Positions 45,403 to 59,651 are shown, counted from the first letter of the stretch. The stretch is 64,000 bases of DNA from Muscardinus avellanarius (GCA_963383645.1 OY726572.1:73736684-73800683); one strand, 5' to 3'. Made by a program: numbers and translations. The notes: generated by a model from the letters alone, not told the origin.

Positions 45403-47245
45403 GCAGAATTCCCTCTTTTTAAACCCAGAACCAGAATTCTGGAAAATGTATGTGTATTCTTATCTTCCATCGTTTAACAAGAACAAAGAGCCACTTCTCC
45501 CAAATGCCCTTAGTCTCTCCCCTGTAGCCCTTACCGTCCTTCTCTCTCTCCTTTTCAGGACTCAGCTAGGGTGACCACCTTAATTTTCAGCTTCTTTCTT
45601 GTTAACATTGATGAAATAACTGGTTGCTATTTCCTGGCTAGGTTGACACATTAAACTAACCATCATAATGTGCAATGGTTGTAATTCTTTGCAAACATGA
45701 ATAATAATTATGCACAGGAGAACAGAGCGGCTATTCTTTTTCTGTTTTCTCTTTAAAACTCCACAACACAATGAGGTATTCATGATCTTGCATTTAGAAA
45801 TAGGTGCTTCTGGGTGCTACATTCCCGTCAGAAGACTTTGGCCTATCAAATATAGGACATGGTAGAGCAGAAGCCTAGGAGGGAGGCCCTCTCTGATTTT
45901 CTCTGTGTGATTCTTACTTGATGGTAGAGATCCTGTTTTGCTAAAAAGTCACATATATGATGGAATCAGACAGATGTTAAGTGTTGAAATGCTTATTTAT
46001 CAATAATGACAGTCCCATCTAATCTATGCAATTTTAAAAATTAAATAAATGTTAGGACGGATTTAAGAAATCACAAAAGATTTTCAAATTGGATATGTGA
46101 AAACTTAATTGCTTGTAAAGGCATGTTTTTTTTTTCCTTTTAAAACTAGCAGATAAACAGAAAATCACCTATTTCAAGTAAAAAATAGATATATTTTGAT
46201 TTTTGACTAAACATGTTTTATATTCACTTTTCGAAGAATTTAAAGAACTGATAGCATGATTTATTCAAAGTACATGTTTAAAAATATTTTTAATAACCAA
46301 AAGATATCTATTAAGCCAGTCTAGCATTCTGTTTTTAATTTTTTAAAATAACATTTGTAAATCAATGCATATTGTCAAGACAATTGTTTCCAGTGTTTTG
46401 CTATTTCTCTTTGTATTTTTTATGCTTTCATAGAGAGAATCAAATTGGATTGTCCTTTTAAATCATAAAGGTATTTAATAACATTGCCTTTTTTAAAGCC
46501 CTTAAAATATGCACCATATTTGAATGAGCTGCAATTTGTTGCTTCTTGCAATAATTATATTATAGTTCCCTGATGCAGGTTCAGACGGGAGTATTTAAGG
46601 GATAAAAGGTCAAAAGTATTAAATATTTACATTCATTAGAACTTGATCTTTTGGTATAGGCAGAAAAGAAAGAAACTAATTGGTTTACTTCCAACTGAAG
46701 GTTTTATGAACTTACCACTTCAGTAATTTCTTAAATGTCACAATTAAAAATATTGACCTATTTCTCTATGGGCTTTCATTGAAATAGTAGCAGTCATCTG
46801 CAATATTACCTAATAAATTTAAAATATGGCCTTCAAATATAAATGTGACTATTATAACTAATGTTTCTCCTTTCCAAGCCCAAAGTGCTAAATAACAAGT
46901 GATTGCTCTTCTTGGTATAATAATCTCCTGAGTACTTCAACATGCTTTGTTTCTCAATTTAAGCAAAGAAGGATGGCTTTATTAGTTAATTAAGCTGTGT
47001 TTTTCTCAACAATCTTACTTTTATCTCAGGTTGTCGTTTCTCATCTAGGAATCATAAATTTTAAATTGGATGTTCTCGAATTCCTCTTTATATATTTTGT
47101 CTCATTAAAAAAAAAAAGAAAAAAACCCGGAAAAGTGGTTGGGGTTCCTGTCACAGAAGATATGGCTGAAGACTCTGTGTAATCTTTAAAGTCTATATAT
47201 TAGTTGAACAATGTTTGTTTTAGTTAATTGCTTAAATATATTGAT
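45403..47245. other. Unique AT-rich intron DNA
   Basis: Longest SINE-free stretch of this part (about 1.8 kb), very AT-rich at 46000-47000. Confidence 0.5.
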
Positions 47246-47385
47246 GAAGTGGGGTATAATGGTGCAACTTAGACAAACTCTCAGCAAATTAGGAAGGTTC
47301 TTCTTCAGAACATTTTTTTAAAAAGGAAAGTAGCTTGGAAGTAAAATGATCCTGGGTTAAATCCCTGTTTCCTTCCCATCCCAAC
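47246..47385 (+). mobile_element. Degraded SINE remnant
   Basis: GTGGGGTATAATGGTGC, TCTCAGCAAATTAGG and GTAGCTTGGAAGTAAAATG keep the B1-dID order; strongly decayed. Confidence 0.5.
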
Positions 47386-48130
47386 CCCGAAAAAATTTAG
47401 GATTGCTACATTCAGGATTGCTACATTAAGAAACTTGTAAAATAGGTGGCCACCAGGAGTATGTTTCAATGAATGAGAGGGAAGAAAGATATCAAAGGGT
47501 TGGTGGCTCTAAAGAATTGACAGATATTAGAAAACAAAGATGCCCAAAGGCTCAGATGTATCACATCCTCCCCTGTTTACTCGAGGAGACCAGGCTCTGG
47601 TGCTCAAAAGGAAGCAACTCTGCTTATGAACATCTGGACATGCCTCCTGCCCTCTTGACAATAACTGGGATAGTGAATCCTTCTCCTTGGTGGAATAATA
47701 TGGCAAGATGGATGGGAGAAGGTCAACCAGAGATCAGAACCAATAGGAGGCTGGATGAACCCTGTAGAAGCTAATTAGGTAAAAAGAAAAAAAGATCAGG
47801 GAGTTTCTGTCAGTATTCAATATGCTGCTTTGGAGGCATAGATGAATGTAGCTCCAAAGACCTGGATGAACAGTTTCTTTCCCCAGATGACACATTCTTT
47901 AAATGTATGGACTACAACTGCATTGATTACTACTGCTAGGAAAGAAGCTATGTGTCACATTTGATTTCAGTGACATTTATTACTTTTTCATTGAAATAGA
48001 GCATGGTGACATAGAGCATGGTGACAAAGCCCTTCTTCTCATGCTTATGGTAGCTTGGTGGAGGGGTCAGTGACCCAGCTGATTACTCTGATGGGTTTAT
48101 GGACAGAAGACAAGGAGAAAAACCCTTATC
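47386..48130. other. Unassigned DNA upstream of the broken coding fragment
   Basis: Contains a 101-codon + frame (47469-47774) with no recognisable motif and a short duplication (AGAGCATGGTGACA, 47999-48028). It may include more of the pseudogene at 48131. Confidence 0.4.
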
Positions 48131-48620
48131 TCTAATATAAATGGGGGCACAGACCCTGTGACCCCAAAGGCGTTCTGTGACATCATAGACTTTGATGTAG
48201 AGGAGTTTGCCAGGGACTTGAGTGTAGAGACCCTCCTGAACCATGGCATGAAAAAGACCCCACTGGACAAAAGGCGGTCACTGTCTCTCTCACCCCATGC
48301 CACTGGAGCCACCTTCTTTGGGGTGGCTGACAAGTCTCTGATTCTTAGGGAAGTGATCAGTGAATTCTCCATCAGTCCTTTACAGAAACTGACTCCTGAT
48401 ATTGTCAGCAATTGATTTACAAGTTACTTAACTACAAGTTTATTGAAATGCATAGTCCAGACAAGTTCAAAATGTACCTGGGCCATGGTAGGAAGCCCTG
48501 GGTACCAAATTTCAACTTGTATGAGTAGAAGAAGAACACTGCCAACAATTTTGGGTGTCGAACTAGAGTTGACTAGGAAAGGAAGCCGTATTCCTGTGAT
48601 TTACATCCATCAGAGGGCCA
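48131..48620 (+). pseudogene. Unidentified broken coding fragment
   Basis: One frame stays open for about 95 codons up to a TGA at 48413, with coding-like composition: acidic FDVEEFARDLSVETL, then KKTPLDKRRSLSLSP, then LILREVISEFSISPLQKLTP. Past the TGA the likely frame moves by one base and continues with plausible protein ([27 protein letters not shown]) before more stops. TGA in place of a tryptophan codon plus a frameshift suggests a pseudogene of a soluble protein. I do not recognise the parent, and it is not the kinase that follows. It could be a processed copy or relic exon. Both ends are uncertain. Confidence 0.45.
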
Positions 48621-48704
48621 GTAGCAGGAATGCTATGCTGTTGCTCTTGGTATCCACAGGTGATAGTATTCATTCCCAAAATAAAAAGCTCAATAGGCAT
48701 AACT

Positions 48705-50116
<1,412 letters not shown>

Positions 50117-50121
50117 ACATA

Positions 50122-50188
50122 GGACTGGGGGTGTAGCTTGGAAGTATAATGCCTCTAGGCTCCATCCCTAGTACTGTAAAAAAAAATA
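50122..50188 (+). mobile_element. ID SINE, just after the kinase pseudogene
   Basis: GGACTGGGGGTGTAGCTTGG...CTCCATCCCTAGTACTG and an A run. Confidence 0.75.
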
Positions 50189-51926
50189 ATTTTTATTTGG
50201 GAATCACAGAGCATTGTGGTAAGAATATGCGTGTCATAGTAAGCTATAGGCATATTTAGAGTTTGAGGCAAGGGGAAATCTTCAAAGACAAAGTCGAGGA
50301 GGATTACATCAGATATATTGGAACAATAATCCTCAGTCACGGTGATTATGACAAGAGCAGTATCAGTCTGAGGCTGAGTAGACAGTGGCTAGGCAGATGA
50401 CTCTGTAGAAATGCTTTCCTAGAAGGCCACCATAGCCCAATGCCCAGCTGTCCTCTGGCAGTCTTTCCTAATGGCTGTTCCCAGGCCATCATGTGTAAAA
50501 ATCCTTCCTTCATCTTCCTGGCACTCTTTAATTTTTGCTCAGGTGACACTGTTTTGATTCTAGTAGCTTTGATATTTTGGTCACAAACCAAAGTATTGGC
50601 TACATACCTGGATGAGGCATCAGAGTTGAAGAAATAAAAGGGTCCAACTCTCCATGGAGCATTCTGTCTGACCAGAACAAAATCTTGCCCTCTGCCTTTG
50701 ACCTCTTTCAACTTGCTTGGAAAAGTAGAAGATCCCCTCTCTCCTTCTAACTCTTGTCAGTCAGGTCACAAACAGGCTTCCAAACACAAACATGACTCAA
50801 AGACGGAGTTAAATGTTCAGTGCTGGGGCTTACCAGTGACCCTGGTTGACAACCATCTCGCACCTAGGTGTGATCTTCAAAATGTTCAGTATGACATGAT
50901 CTCCAGAAAACAGCTGAGATCCAAAAGCCAGTATTTCTCTGTAGAAAGTCCTGGGTGCTGTTGAAGTGGATTAAACAGAGGGCTTGATACTTTCTGTTTC
51001 CCAACTCTGCCTTCTGTCTCAGCACGATGGACACTTAGGATATTTACGGGAATGAAGATAAAAACCAAGGCCATCTTAGGCTGTGAGTGAGCCCCTTGTC
51101 GGATCCTTTGCTCTCATAACCTTGACCATTTCTGGAGTTTCTCATCTCCTCTTTATAATCCCTGAAGACATAACATAACTGGAAGGATTATTTTATCTCA
51201 GTGTGTGCTGTTAATTCAGAAGGAAAATGAACCTGCTATTTGACAGTTTTGTGAACAACATTGGGGATAATAATTTGGTCCTCTCCTTTTTTCTTTTTAA
51301 TCAAGACTCTATGCTAATATCTTTAGTCTGTTTTTCTTTATAATCTTCAGTTTGCATTTCTCCATGGGAAAAAAATGAAGTTAAAAGCTTAAACTGGTTA
51401 TTGCAGGTATAGAATAAGATCAATGTAGCTGTTTATCTTTCTTGTTTTGTTGAATAATTCAACCTTATATTTCTCTTGCACATACCCTGATATTTTTCTC
51501 TCATGCAGCAGCAGTTGGTTGGAATTTATTGCAACTTTGATCCTCAAATTCTTTCTGTGTAGCTCTCCTTTCATTACCTTTTCCATCCCAAAAATGACTG
51601 TTTTGGTGTTTATGAGTTTTATATATTTTTTTTACCTTGACTACCAGCACTATCTGTTTATATCCTGTCTTTCTCTTTTATTTCAAAGGGCACTGGCAAG
51701 GTAAAAGGTAGGAGGTGCATTAGAAGTGCTAAGCTATTATTTTTCTATAGTTTTGTAACATCTCTGTATAGTGGTATCATTTTTCTGTCTCTATGGTTCA
51801 CATCAGACTTAATATGATCCAGTAATATCTCACTATCTTATAATAAAGTCACAGTCACAGAATCATACAATGTTTTATCTGTAAAAGAACCTGAAGTTCT
51901 ATTGTTTGGTGATATTTTAAAGATTA
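50189..51926. other. Unassigned intron DNA
   Basis: The 50400-50960 part is less AT-rich and could be an old retroviral remnant, but no ends or motifs support this. Confidence 0.4.
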
Positions 51927-52062
51927 GATAGGAGGATTGCAGGTTCATGGCCAGTCTCAGTAACTTAGTGAGACCCTGTTTCAAACTGAAAAATAAAATA
52001 GGGATGGGGGTAAAGCTCAGAGGTAGAATACCCCAGGGTCCAATCTCCAGGACTGCAAAAAA

Positions 52063-52099
<37 letters not shown>

Positions 52100-52106
52100 A
52101 AATAAG
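51927..52106 (+). mobile_element. B1-dID SINE, 5' truncated
   Basis: ATAGGAGGATTGCAGGTTCA to CAATCTCCAGGACTGC, with an (AAAT)n tail (52063-52101). Confidence 0.82.
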
Positions 52107-52314
52107 GCTAGGTTGAATGAAACCCAACCCCTAGAAATTTTCCATTAAATTCTATAGCTCATCAGAGGAAAATCAAGGATAGAACTTGGGTTTCCAGGCA
52201 TCATAATCTTTTTTCTATATTGTTTAATATGAAATGAATCAGTCTAGTTTAGTTTAAAAGCCTTTGTATGGTTATGGAAGAGGGATGAAGGATTTTTTTT
52301 TAAATAAACACTTA

Positions 52315-52504
52315 GAAACCCTAGCATTTGGGAGGCTGAGACAGGAGGATCATGGTTCAAAGACAGCCTCAGCTCCTTAGCGAGGCCCTTTGCAACTCAG
52401 TGAGACCCTGTTTCTGAATAAAGAATAAAAAATACGACTGAGGGTGTAGCTCTTAGGTAGAATGCCCCTGTGTTCTATCCCTAGTACCACAAAAAGAAAA
52501 AAAA
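52315..52504 (+). mobile_element. B1-dID SINE
   Basis: CCTAGCATTTGGGAGGCTG to CTATCCCTAGTACCAC. Flanks AAACACTTAGAAAC and AAAAACTTAGAAGC are probable target duplications. Confidence 0.85.
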
Positions 52505-52721
52505 AAAACTTAGAAGCTAAATTTGCTATTTATCTGCCTTGGGCCCAGCAACTGCATCCATTTGGTAAAGGTGTTGTCATCAGGGTAACATAACTTCCAT
52601 CCATCCCTGGCTTTAAGATTGAACATCACTTGCTTAAAAAGAGCATGTAGAATGCAGGGGTGATTCTTTAAAAGTATTAGGGCTTTTTTTGCATTCAATT
52701 ATTTATTAATTTATCTGTGTG

Positions 52722-53030
52722 TGCTTTTATTGGTGCAATATATTCTCACATCATAATGTAAATCGTATTGACAGTAACATACATGCACATAGCACTTGGT
52801 TCCCACCCCCCTCTCCCCATCACACTTCCTCCCAATACAGAGTACCCAGATTGACACGTGTACACACATAGTTCGTGGAAGTATTTGCATTAATGAACCT
52901 CAGTCTTCCTCTATCCCTTGTTCTTCTATAATCAAAATGGCTATGTTCTTTCCCCAAACAACCACTTTATCTCTTTCTCTCTCCTACCACCTCCAAGCAG
53001 GATTCCCTGATAAGACCTCCTTGTCCTCAT
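52722..53030 (-). mobile_element. LINE-1 3' UTR, antisense, diverged
   Basis: TTATTGGTGCAATATATTC and a C-rich tract (CCCACCCCCCTCTCCCC) match the antisense L1 3' UTR family. The later part is less certain. Confidence 0.6.
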
Positions 53031-53948
53031 CGTAACCCAATTAGGCTGAACTTAAAATATATCATGCAGGAGCTCAGCCACACAGGTTTCCTTCACCAAA
53101 AGCTGTCTGGATTGAGGAGCTGAGTGCCAAGAGCCACAGGCCTGGAGCAGTGGCCATATCGCTGCCTGTGTTGGAAGAGAGAAAGGAAATATTTTGCTCA
53201 CCTGCTTCCTTTATAAGCAGTCAGTCCTGGAGTTCTCACTTTGAGTAATAGCCCCATAGTGGGTAAGGAGAAAGACAAAGCAGATGCTTCACCTGAAAAT
53301 ATCACATTTTCCTAATATATGTGAGTTATTATCAATTATATTTAAAAGCCACAATGTTAAAACTCACAGAACTCTACCCAGAGACAAACATCATCACAAA
53401 TGTGGTGCATCAGTTTCCAGAGATTACCATATATATGAACAAAAACGGTATCTTTTCTATGGGACTGTTCTGTAGGGCCCCTTTTAAACTCCATGTGTGG
53501 TAACTATATTTCCACATGAATCCACCACGCTTCATTGAACCAAAGATGCCACCACTCCATCCCCCACCCCCCGTGAAGAACAGGAATAGTGTCATGGATC
53601 ATGATAAAAGGGCTAATGACAGCATTGGAAATAATGTTACACAGTCGACTGTCTTAGTGAGTCCACATAGGTGGGACAGAAAACCCTGTAACTTATACTG
53701 CTAATTCCCACTCCTGTGGGAAAAGAAAATTCAGACTTAATAAAAAAGGAACAGAATTAATTGAATAACTTGTAGTCAATTCGGGTTAGCAATATCTATG
53801 AATTGCCTTTTATTTAATAAGCAGATTCCATACGAAAGATTATTATCTTTTAAAGTTAAAGATAACTCAAATCCAGTTTTACTTATTTTACCACTATGTT
53901 TCGGATTAATTTCAACAGCACAGAGCTACAGCAATATATCACTAATCA
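53031..53948. other. Unique intron DNA
   Basis: Nothing recognised. Confidence 0.5.
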
Positions 53949-54160
53949 GAGCAGGTCATGGTGGCTCATGCTTGTAATCCCAGTATTTGGGAGGGTGATA
54001 CTGGAGGATCTTGATTCATGGATAGCCTGAATTACTTAGCGAGGCCCTTTGCAACACAGTGAGACCCTGTTTCAAAAATAAAATGACTATAAAGTAGGGC
54101 TGGAGGTGTAGCTCAGAGGTATAATGCTCTTGGGTTCCATCCCTAGTACCTCCCAAAAAA
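53949..54160 (+). mobile_element. B1-dID SINE
   Basis: GCAGGTCATGGTGGCTCATG to CCATCCCTAGTACCTCCC. Target duplication TATCACTAATCA on both sides (about 53937 and 54163). Confidence 0.9.
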
Positions 54161-54175
54161 CTATCACTAATCAAG

Positions 54176-55337
54176 TATCATTCAACCAATAAAAAATATA
54201 TTGTGTATTTACATTAACAGTAAGTATGTGGTAGAAATCACTACCTATCTATAGACTGAAGTAGGTTAATGTGAAAATCATAGGCCAAAAATACCGTTGA
54301 AAAATTATGCATCCCTAGCATTATTTAAACACCCTACAGCAGAATAAGTTGATAAAGAAACAGCTAAAGAAATAGTGACTTATAATTAAAATGCATAATC
54401 GGAGCTATTAATACTGAAGGCATATGGTGGGCTCTGCTCACAGAACTATTCTGTTTCCCTCCTGGCATAGATAAGCCACATTTAACACCTTCCTCTGCAG
54501 TTGAGCGAGGCCACAGACAAGATGTATATCATTTTCAGTCTCAGCTCCTAAAATACCTCCACCATCTTTCTTCCCTGTTAGTGAACTAGGGGATCCTGAG
54601 CCAGATTCTTGAGAGAAAAGATGGGAGCTGCTAAGTGAAAATGTGTGAGAGAGCATCCCAGCCAGGAATCCCCTCCCCTCACCTGTCCCTCATTACATTG
54701 TGGTAAGGGAGGGAAGTGAGCATCTATTACTGAACTTTGGTATAGTTCCTTCAAGTTTTCCTCATAACATTATGACCAAAGTTCAAAAAATTACATCTGG
54801 GAAAAAAGCAGGATTTGCGTTTCTCAGTGAGTTTGAGGCTCATGAGACTGAAGCCTTGTTGGTTCTTCAGAACAGTCTCTGAAATCAGACTTATCCAGAA
54901 AGAGGAGAAACAAGTTAGTGGCTGAGGCAACACTTCCCTAGAAATTTAGTAATAAAATATTAAAAGTATTTTTTAAAAACTCCCTTTTTCCTCACATAGG
55001 CTAAAACTAGACAGTGTTCCCAGAGAGTGTGAGCTTGTGCTTACCACTCAGTCTGAGTAAAGGAATAGTAGACGGCCTTATATATACCAAACTAGGATGA
55101 CCTGAGATGATAACCAGATACAGTGGACATATATTATAGAAAGATGAAGTATAGGCAGAGATTCTGCTAGGGGCCAAGAAAAAAATGTTACTTTGGGGTC
55201 AGAGCTATGTCTTTAATTAGCCATTAATAAGGATATTTAACTGGCTTTTATCCTCAAAAACATATTTGTGTACAATGTAGTTAAGGTGAAATGAGGTAAC
55301 ATTATATATATTTCCCTTGCTCAGTGCCTGTTTAGAT
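54176..55337. other. Unique intron DNA
   Basis: Nothing recognised. Confidence 0.5.
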
Positions 55338-55366
55338 AAAGATATATATATATATATATATATATG
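55338..55366. repeat. (TA)n microsatellite
   Basis: About 14 TA units. Confidence 0.9.
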
Positions 55367-55459
55367 CATTTTTTCATTATAGAAGAAAATAATATTTTTT
55401 CTACTTGTTAGATATTTCAAGAGAGGAAAGTCCCATATTATTTTTTAAAATCCAAATTA

Positions 55460-55650
55460 TCCGGGCGTGGTGGTGCATGCTTGTACTCCTCGTGCCTGGG
55501 AGACGGAGACAGGATGATTGCGCAGGTTCGAAGCCAGCCGTGCTGGCTTAAGAGACCCTGTTTCCAAATTAAAAAAAAAATTAAAAAAAATATAGTCTAG
55601 GAATGTAACCCAGAGGTAGAAGGAGGGTTTCCAGGAACCTCAGTACCACC

Positions 55651-55675
<25 letters not shown>
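55460..55675 (+). mobile_element. B1-dID SINE, 'CTTAAGAGACC' subfamily, young
   Basis: CCGGGCGTGGTGGTGCATG start, GCGCAGGTTCGAAGCCAGCC, and about 26 A at the end. Target duplication AAAATCCAAATTA at 55447-55459 and 55676-55688. The pure A tail suggests recent insertion. Confidence 0.93.
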
Positions 55676-55682
<7 letters not shown>

Positions 55683-55825
55683 AAATTAATTGCATTTTCT
55701 GACTTGATATATCTAAATACTCTTACTCTTTTATTTACATGGTTTTCAAGCATCAGTATGCATTGAAATTTCCTAGGGAGCCTGTGAAAATATAAATTCT
55801 ATATACATGTTGAATAAAATTCTTG

Positions 55826-55827
<2 letters not shown>

Positions 55828-55862
<35 letters not shown>
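55828..55862. repeat. (GA)n microsatellite
   Basis: About 17 GA units. Confidence 0.92.
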
Positions 55863-55866
<4 letters not shown>

Positions 55867-56355
55867 AAGTCTTGATTCTCAGCCTACCTGTCCAACAAGA
55901 TCCATCTTTATGTCCCAGCATGTCTCAGCATTTCAGAACACATGCCCATCTACCCTGCACTGGAGGTTGGCTTTCGCTGGGAATCACATTTCTTCCCAGA
56001 GGATTATAGCAAAATCCTGCATAATCCTGTAGATGTAGCTTAAAAGCCACCTCCAGAGAGGGTTAGAAATTTTCACAGTGAGATGTGATTTTTCTTTTTC
56101 TTTTCTTCTTTGGTGCCGCCTCAGAGTTTTGTGACTCTAGTAGTTCATGTTCTTTCGAGCTCAGTGTTTTGTGTTTTTGCATACCTTTGCCCTCCTATTT
56201 TTCCTCAGTTTATAATTACTCTAAGAATATTCTTATCTGTGTCAATTTTCCCAGTATATGTAATGGAAACTCCTGTATTAAAACAAATTCATAGGACCTT
56301 ATCCGGCCTTCCTGTACAGGACACAGTACACATTCAGTAACTACTTTCACTGGTA
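55863..56355. other. Unique intron DNA
   Basis: Nothing recognised. Confidence 0.5.
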
Positions 56356-56530
56356 GTTGGGAGGCAGAGACAGGAGGATCACAGGTTCAAAGACAAAGTC
56401 AGCAACTCAGTGAGACTCTTAGCAACCTAGTTAGACTCTATTCCATGATAAAAAATAAAAAAAAGGGGCTGGGGGTATACTTATGAGGTAGAAGCCCCTA
56501 GGTTATATTGCAGGACCATAAAACAAAACA
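56356..56530 (+). mobile_element. B1-dID SINE, 5' truncated
   Basis: GTTGGGAGGCAGAGACAGG to a decayed ID half (GGGGCTGGGGGTATAC). Confidence 0.75.
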
Positions 56531-56731
56531 ACCCAATTTTCAGAATCAGTGTATCCAACAAGTGCATCACAATATCACAGGACCAGAATTGTCAGTTGGA
56601 AAAGGAGGCATTGTTTCTTCGGTTTGGGGATTAATGTTTAGGGGAAACTATTAGTGACATATTCAGGAATTGTATTAAATATGAAGCTTTATACACACAA
56701 AGACAGAACCACCCCCCCACACACATTCATA

Positions 56732-56736
56732 TTCTT

Positions 56737-56778
<42 letters not shown>
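56732..56778. repeat. (CT)n microsatellite
   Basis: About 20 CT units with one interruption. Confidence 0.92.
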
Positions 56779-56781
<3 letters not shown>

Positions 56782-57744
56782 TACATAGCCAGTTAGAATC
56801 CAGCATAGGCCTTTATGAAACTGGAGACAGGTTATTTGAATGTTCTTAAAGTATCTTTCTTAGTATACATATCTTTTCTTTAAAAAAATATTAGCCAAAT
56901 CTCATGCCTTGGGTTTGTCCTGATCCCCTTGACTGTTAATGGGATCTCATGTTGATATCTCCCCATGTGGAGGGCACGTTTGATCTTGTCAAAAGGAGAG
57001 TTGCTTCTTCAGTGAACATTTCTCTGGCTGGCTGGCTGACAAGTTGGCTGTGGACTGACTGATCTACTCAAAGCTGGAGGACTCTGCAGGTTTTGTGGAA
57101 TCGAAACTTAATTCCCATTGGGACTTTCATCTTGTTTTAGAAGCAAGGTCTTTAGCCAGATCAGGTCTCCAAATGCTGAGTTTATGTTATTATTTTGGCA
57201 GTCCTTCCTTCTCTGGCCATTGGTAGAGCACCTGGCTTTCTAGTAGTGCCTATCCAATAATTACACCCAAAGCATTTTTTGCAGCACATCTATTGGCCTC
57301 ACAACATAAGCTTCATAGAAATTCATTTTCAAACGATTTATTAAGGAAGTCTTTACAGAAGGACTTAAATTTGAACTGATTTTCAAGGTAAGTAGGAGGT
57401 CCATAAAGGAGGACCTATCTGAAGAGGGTCCTCATCATTATTTTTACTTTTGTCATTGTTACATCTTTGCCCTAGCCTTTGATCTCAAGTAGTTATGTTC
57501 AACTTTCTGTGATATCAGATTTATCGTACACCGTGGTGCCTAAACGGGGATCTGCATCTGTATGCACCAAACTTCTTTTGTGCTAAATATCATGTTTTCT
57601 TTTACCTGCTCACTGGATGAATACGAACACACTCTGAGTTTGTACCAGAGAGTGCTGGAGTGGATTTAGTACTTTTTGAGTTAGAATAGAATCTGTGCTT
57701 CTGTAATGAGGAGCATCTTCAGGAAGGTGCGGAACCCTTTTGGG
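56779..57744. other. Unique intron DNA
   Basis: Nothing recognised. Confidence 0.5.
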
Positions 57745-58045
57745 ACATTGTTTTCAGAAATGGCCAGCACAGTTTCTCCCATGCTCTTTTGCAACATGGA
57801 TCACTGCTTCTTTCTAGAGGTGGAATCTGTTTTCCCCACCCCTTGAATCTGGATGTGCCTGAAGACTTCCTTTGTCTGATAGAAGCAGAAGAGATCCTGA
57901 GAGATTTGCACCCAGGCCTCAAACCATTTCATAGCTTTTGTTGTTGCCCTGTTGTAAACGCTCCATATGAGTAAGTTTATGTGGTAAGTTCAGAGTAACA
58001 ACCTTGCCCCTTGGAAAATAAACAAATGGTCATTGTTTTAGGTCA
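57745..58045 (+). mobile_element. MLT1-like LTR remnant
   Basis: Recognised by GAATCTGGATGTGCCTG, TTTGTCTGATAGAAGCAG and CTTTTGTTGTTGCCCTG with a TATGAGTAAG end, the core of MLT1 elements. Strongly diverged. Confidence 0.55.
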
Positions 58046-58058
58046 GTGAGTTGGGGGT

Positions 58059-58059
<1 letters not shown>

Positions 58060-58133
<74 letters not shown>
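58060..58133. repeat. (GA)n microsatellite
   Basis: About 36 GA units, just after the MLT1-like LTR. Confidence 0.94.
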
Positions 58134-58138
<5 letters not shown>

Positions 58139-58942
58139 TTTGTTCTTTCTTGTTTCAATGAAGCAATAATTAATTGTTAGCCCCTTCTTCCAGTCACTGT
58201 GGGCCAGGAATTGGATCACCAAGGAACATAGCCTCTCTCTAGGTAATTGCATGTGAATTGTATTGGTTAAAGCACCATTATTAAGAGAACTTTTGGAAAT
58301 AGCTCTGGAAAAAGGCAGAGTTGTGAGCAAACAATAGAGTATGAGTGATTTACAAACTACACTTAAGTTTTGAACATCTTCAAAACAGGTCATAAGATTA
58401 TTTTTAAATGAGCCAAACAAAATATTATCAATTTGATAAATTGTGTTCCCTGACATTAAGTAATTTCTGTGCCATAGTCTATCCTTTGCTTGTGCTCTAT
58501 TTACTAGAAAAGGGGTAGATGTCTAAGTTTTAGTGGTGTGGGGGAAGTACTTCTTCCTAATTTGAATATTTCTAACTGAGATGAATTATGTCTATATTTC
58601 AGATTGCATGAATGACATTAGGTGTCATGTTCCTCAGTAATGAATATTCTAAAGCCATCCATTTATGAGTGGACTATCTCTGTAATATAGCCCAGCTCAT
58701 CTAGTTGGTTCTGCTTGGGAAGGGGCAATATTTGTGACAATGGCAACAGCTGCTGACAGACAGTGTTGGATTTCTCTTCTTTGGTAGGTAGGGTTGACAA
58801 GATATAAATTAACAGTCGGAAAGAAGATCCGCTAGAAATAACTAAAGCCCTGGATTGATTTTTTTGTTGTTTTATCTTTTAAAGATTTTATAGTTTTATG
58901 ATTCTTTAATTGTAGAGCACATAGTATTATCTTTAATTCAAA
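58134..58942. other. Unique intron DNA
   Basis: Nothing recognised. Confidence 0.5.
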
Positions 58943-59155
58943 TTTTTTCTTTTCTTTTTTTTATGGTACTAGGGTTGGGCCTAGGAGATTCTACTTCCAG
59001 GCTACACCCCTACCTCCAGCCCTATTTTATTTTAGTTTTTTTTTTTTTTTTGAAACAGGGTTTCACTAAATGACTGAAGCTGGCTCTCAAACCTGTGTGC
59101 TTCTGTCTTAGCCTCTCAGGTATTGAAATTACAGGGATGTGCCACCACACGTGGC
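58943..59155 (-). mobile_element. B1-dID SINE
   Basis: GGTACTAGGGTTGGGCC to GTGCCACCACACGTGGCT, antisense, with an internal T run. Confidence 0.82.
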
Positions 59156-59517
59156 TCCTCTACTTCAAATTTTTACCTGTTCTGATTTTATAACTATGCT
59201 ATCATTATGTTATGATCTACTTAGTATATTTAGGATATTTTTGCATCATCGGTTACTACGACACATTTCTCAAAAGGCTATCCCTAAGAAGAGTGGACTA
59301 GTACAAGGAATCAGAGTATAGGAGTAATTAAAAAAAAGAAAACTCAATATCATCAATATGTCAATTTACTCTAAATTAGTATATATTCAATAGCATTTAA
59401 ATATATTTATATTATATAACTTGAATTTGGGAGAAACTAAACAAATGATTTAAGAATTCATTGGAAAAATAAGCAAAAAAAATCTAGGACAATTTAAAAA
59501 AAAGTAGTAATAGTCAA

Positions 59518-59577
59518 CAGAAGAAGAAGAAGAAGAAGAAGAAGAAGAAGAAGAAGAAGAAGAAGAAGAAGAAGAAG

Positions 59578-59651
<74 letters not shown>
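59518..59651. repeat. Compound (GAA)n(CAA)n(CTA)n triplet tract
   Basis: About 20 GAA units, then about 13 CAA, then about 11 CTA, almost without interruption. No SINE body adjoins it. Confidence 0.95.

Noticed and set aside
47469..47774. 101-codon + frame upstream of the broken coding fragment
   Set aside because: No domain or similarity recognised, and it does not join the frame at 48131.
58043..58456. 137-codon minus frame
   Set aside because: Half of it is (SL)n from the (GA)n tract; the rest has no recognisable motif.
59518..59651. CRISPR-like or satellite array
   Set aside because: Plain triplet microsatellite without spacers; no CRISPR array is expected in, or visible in, this vertebrate DNA.
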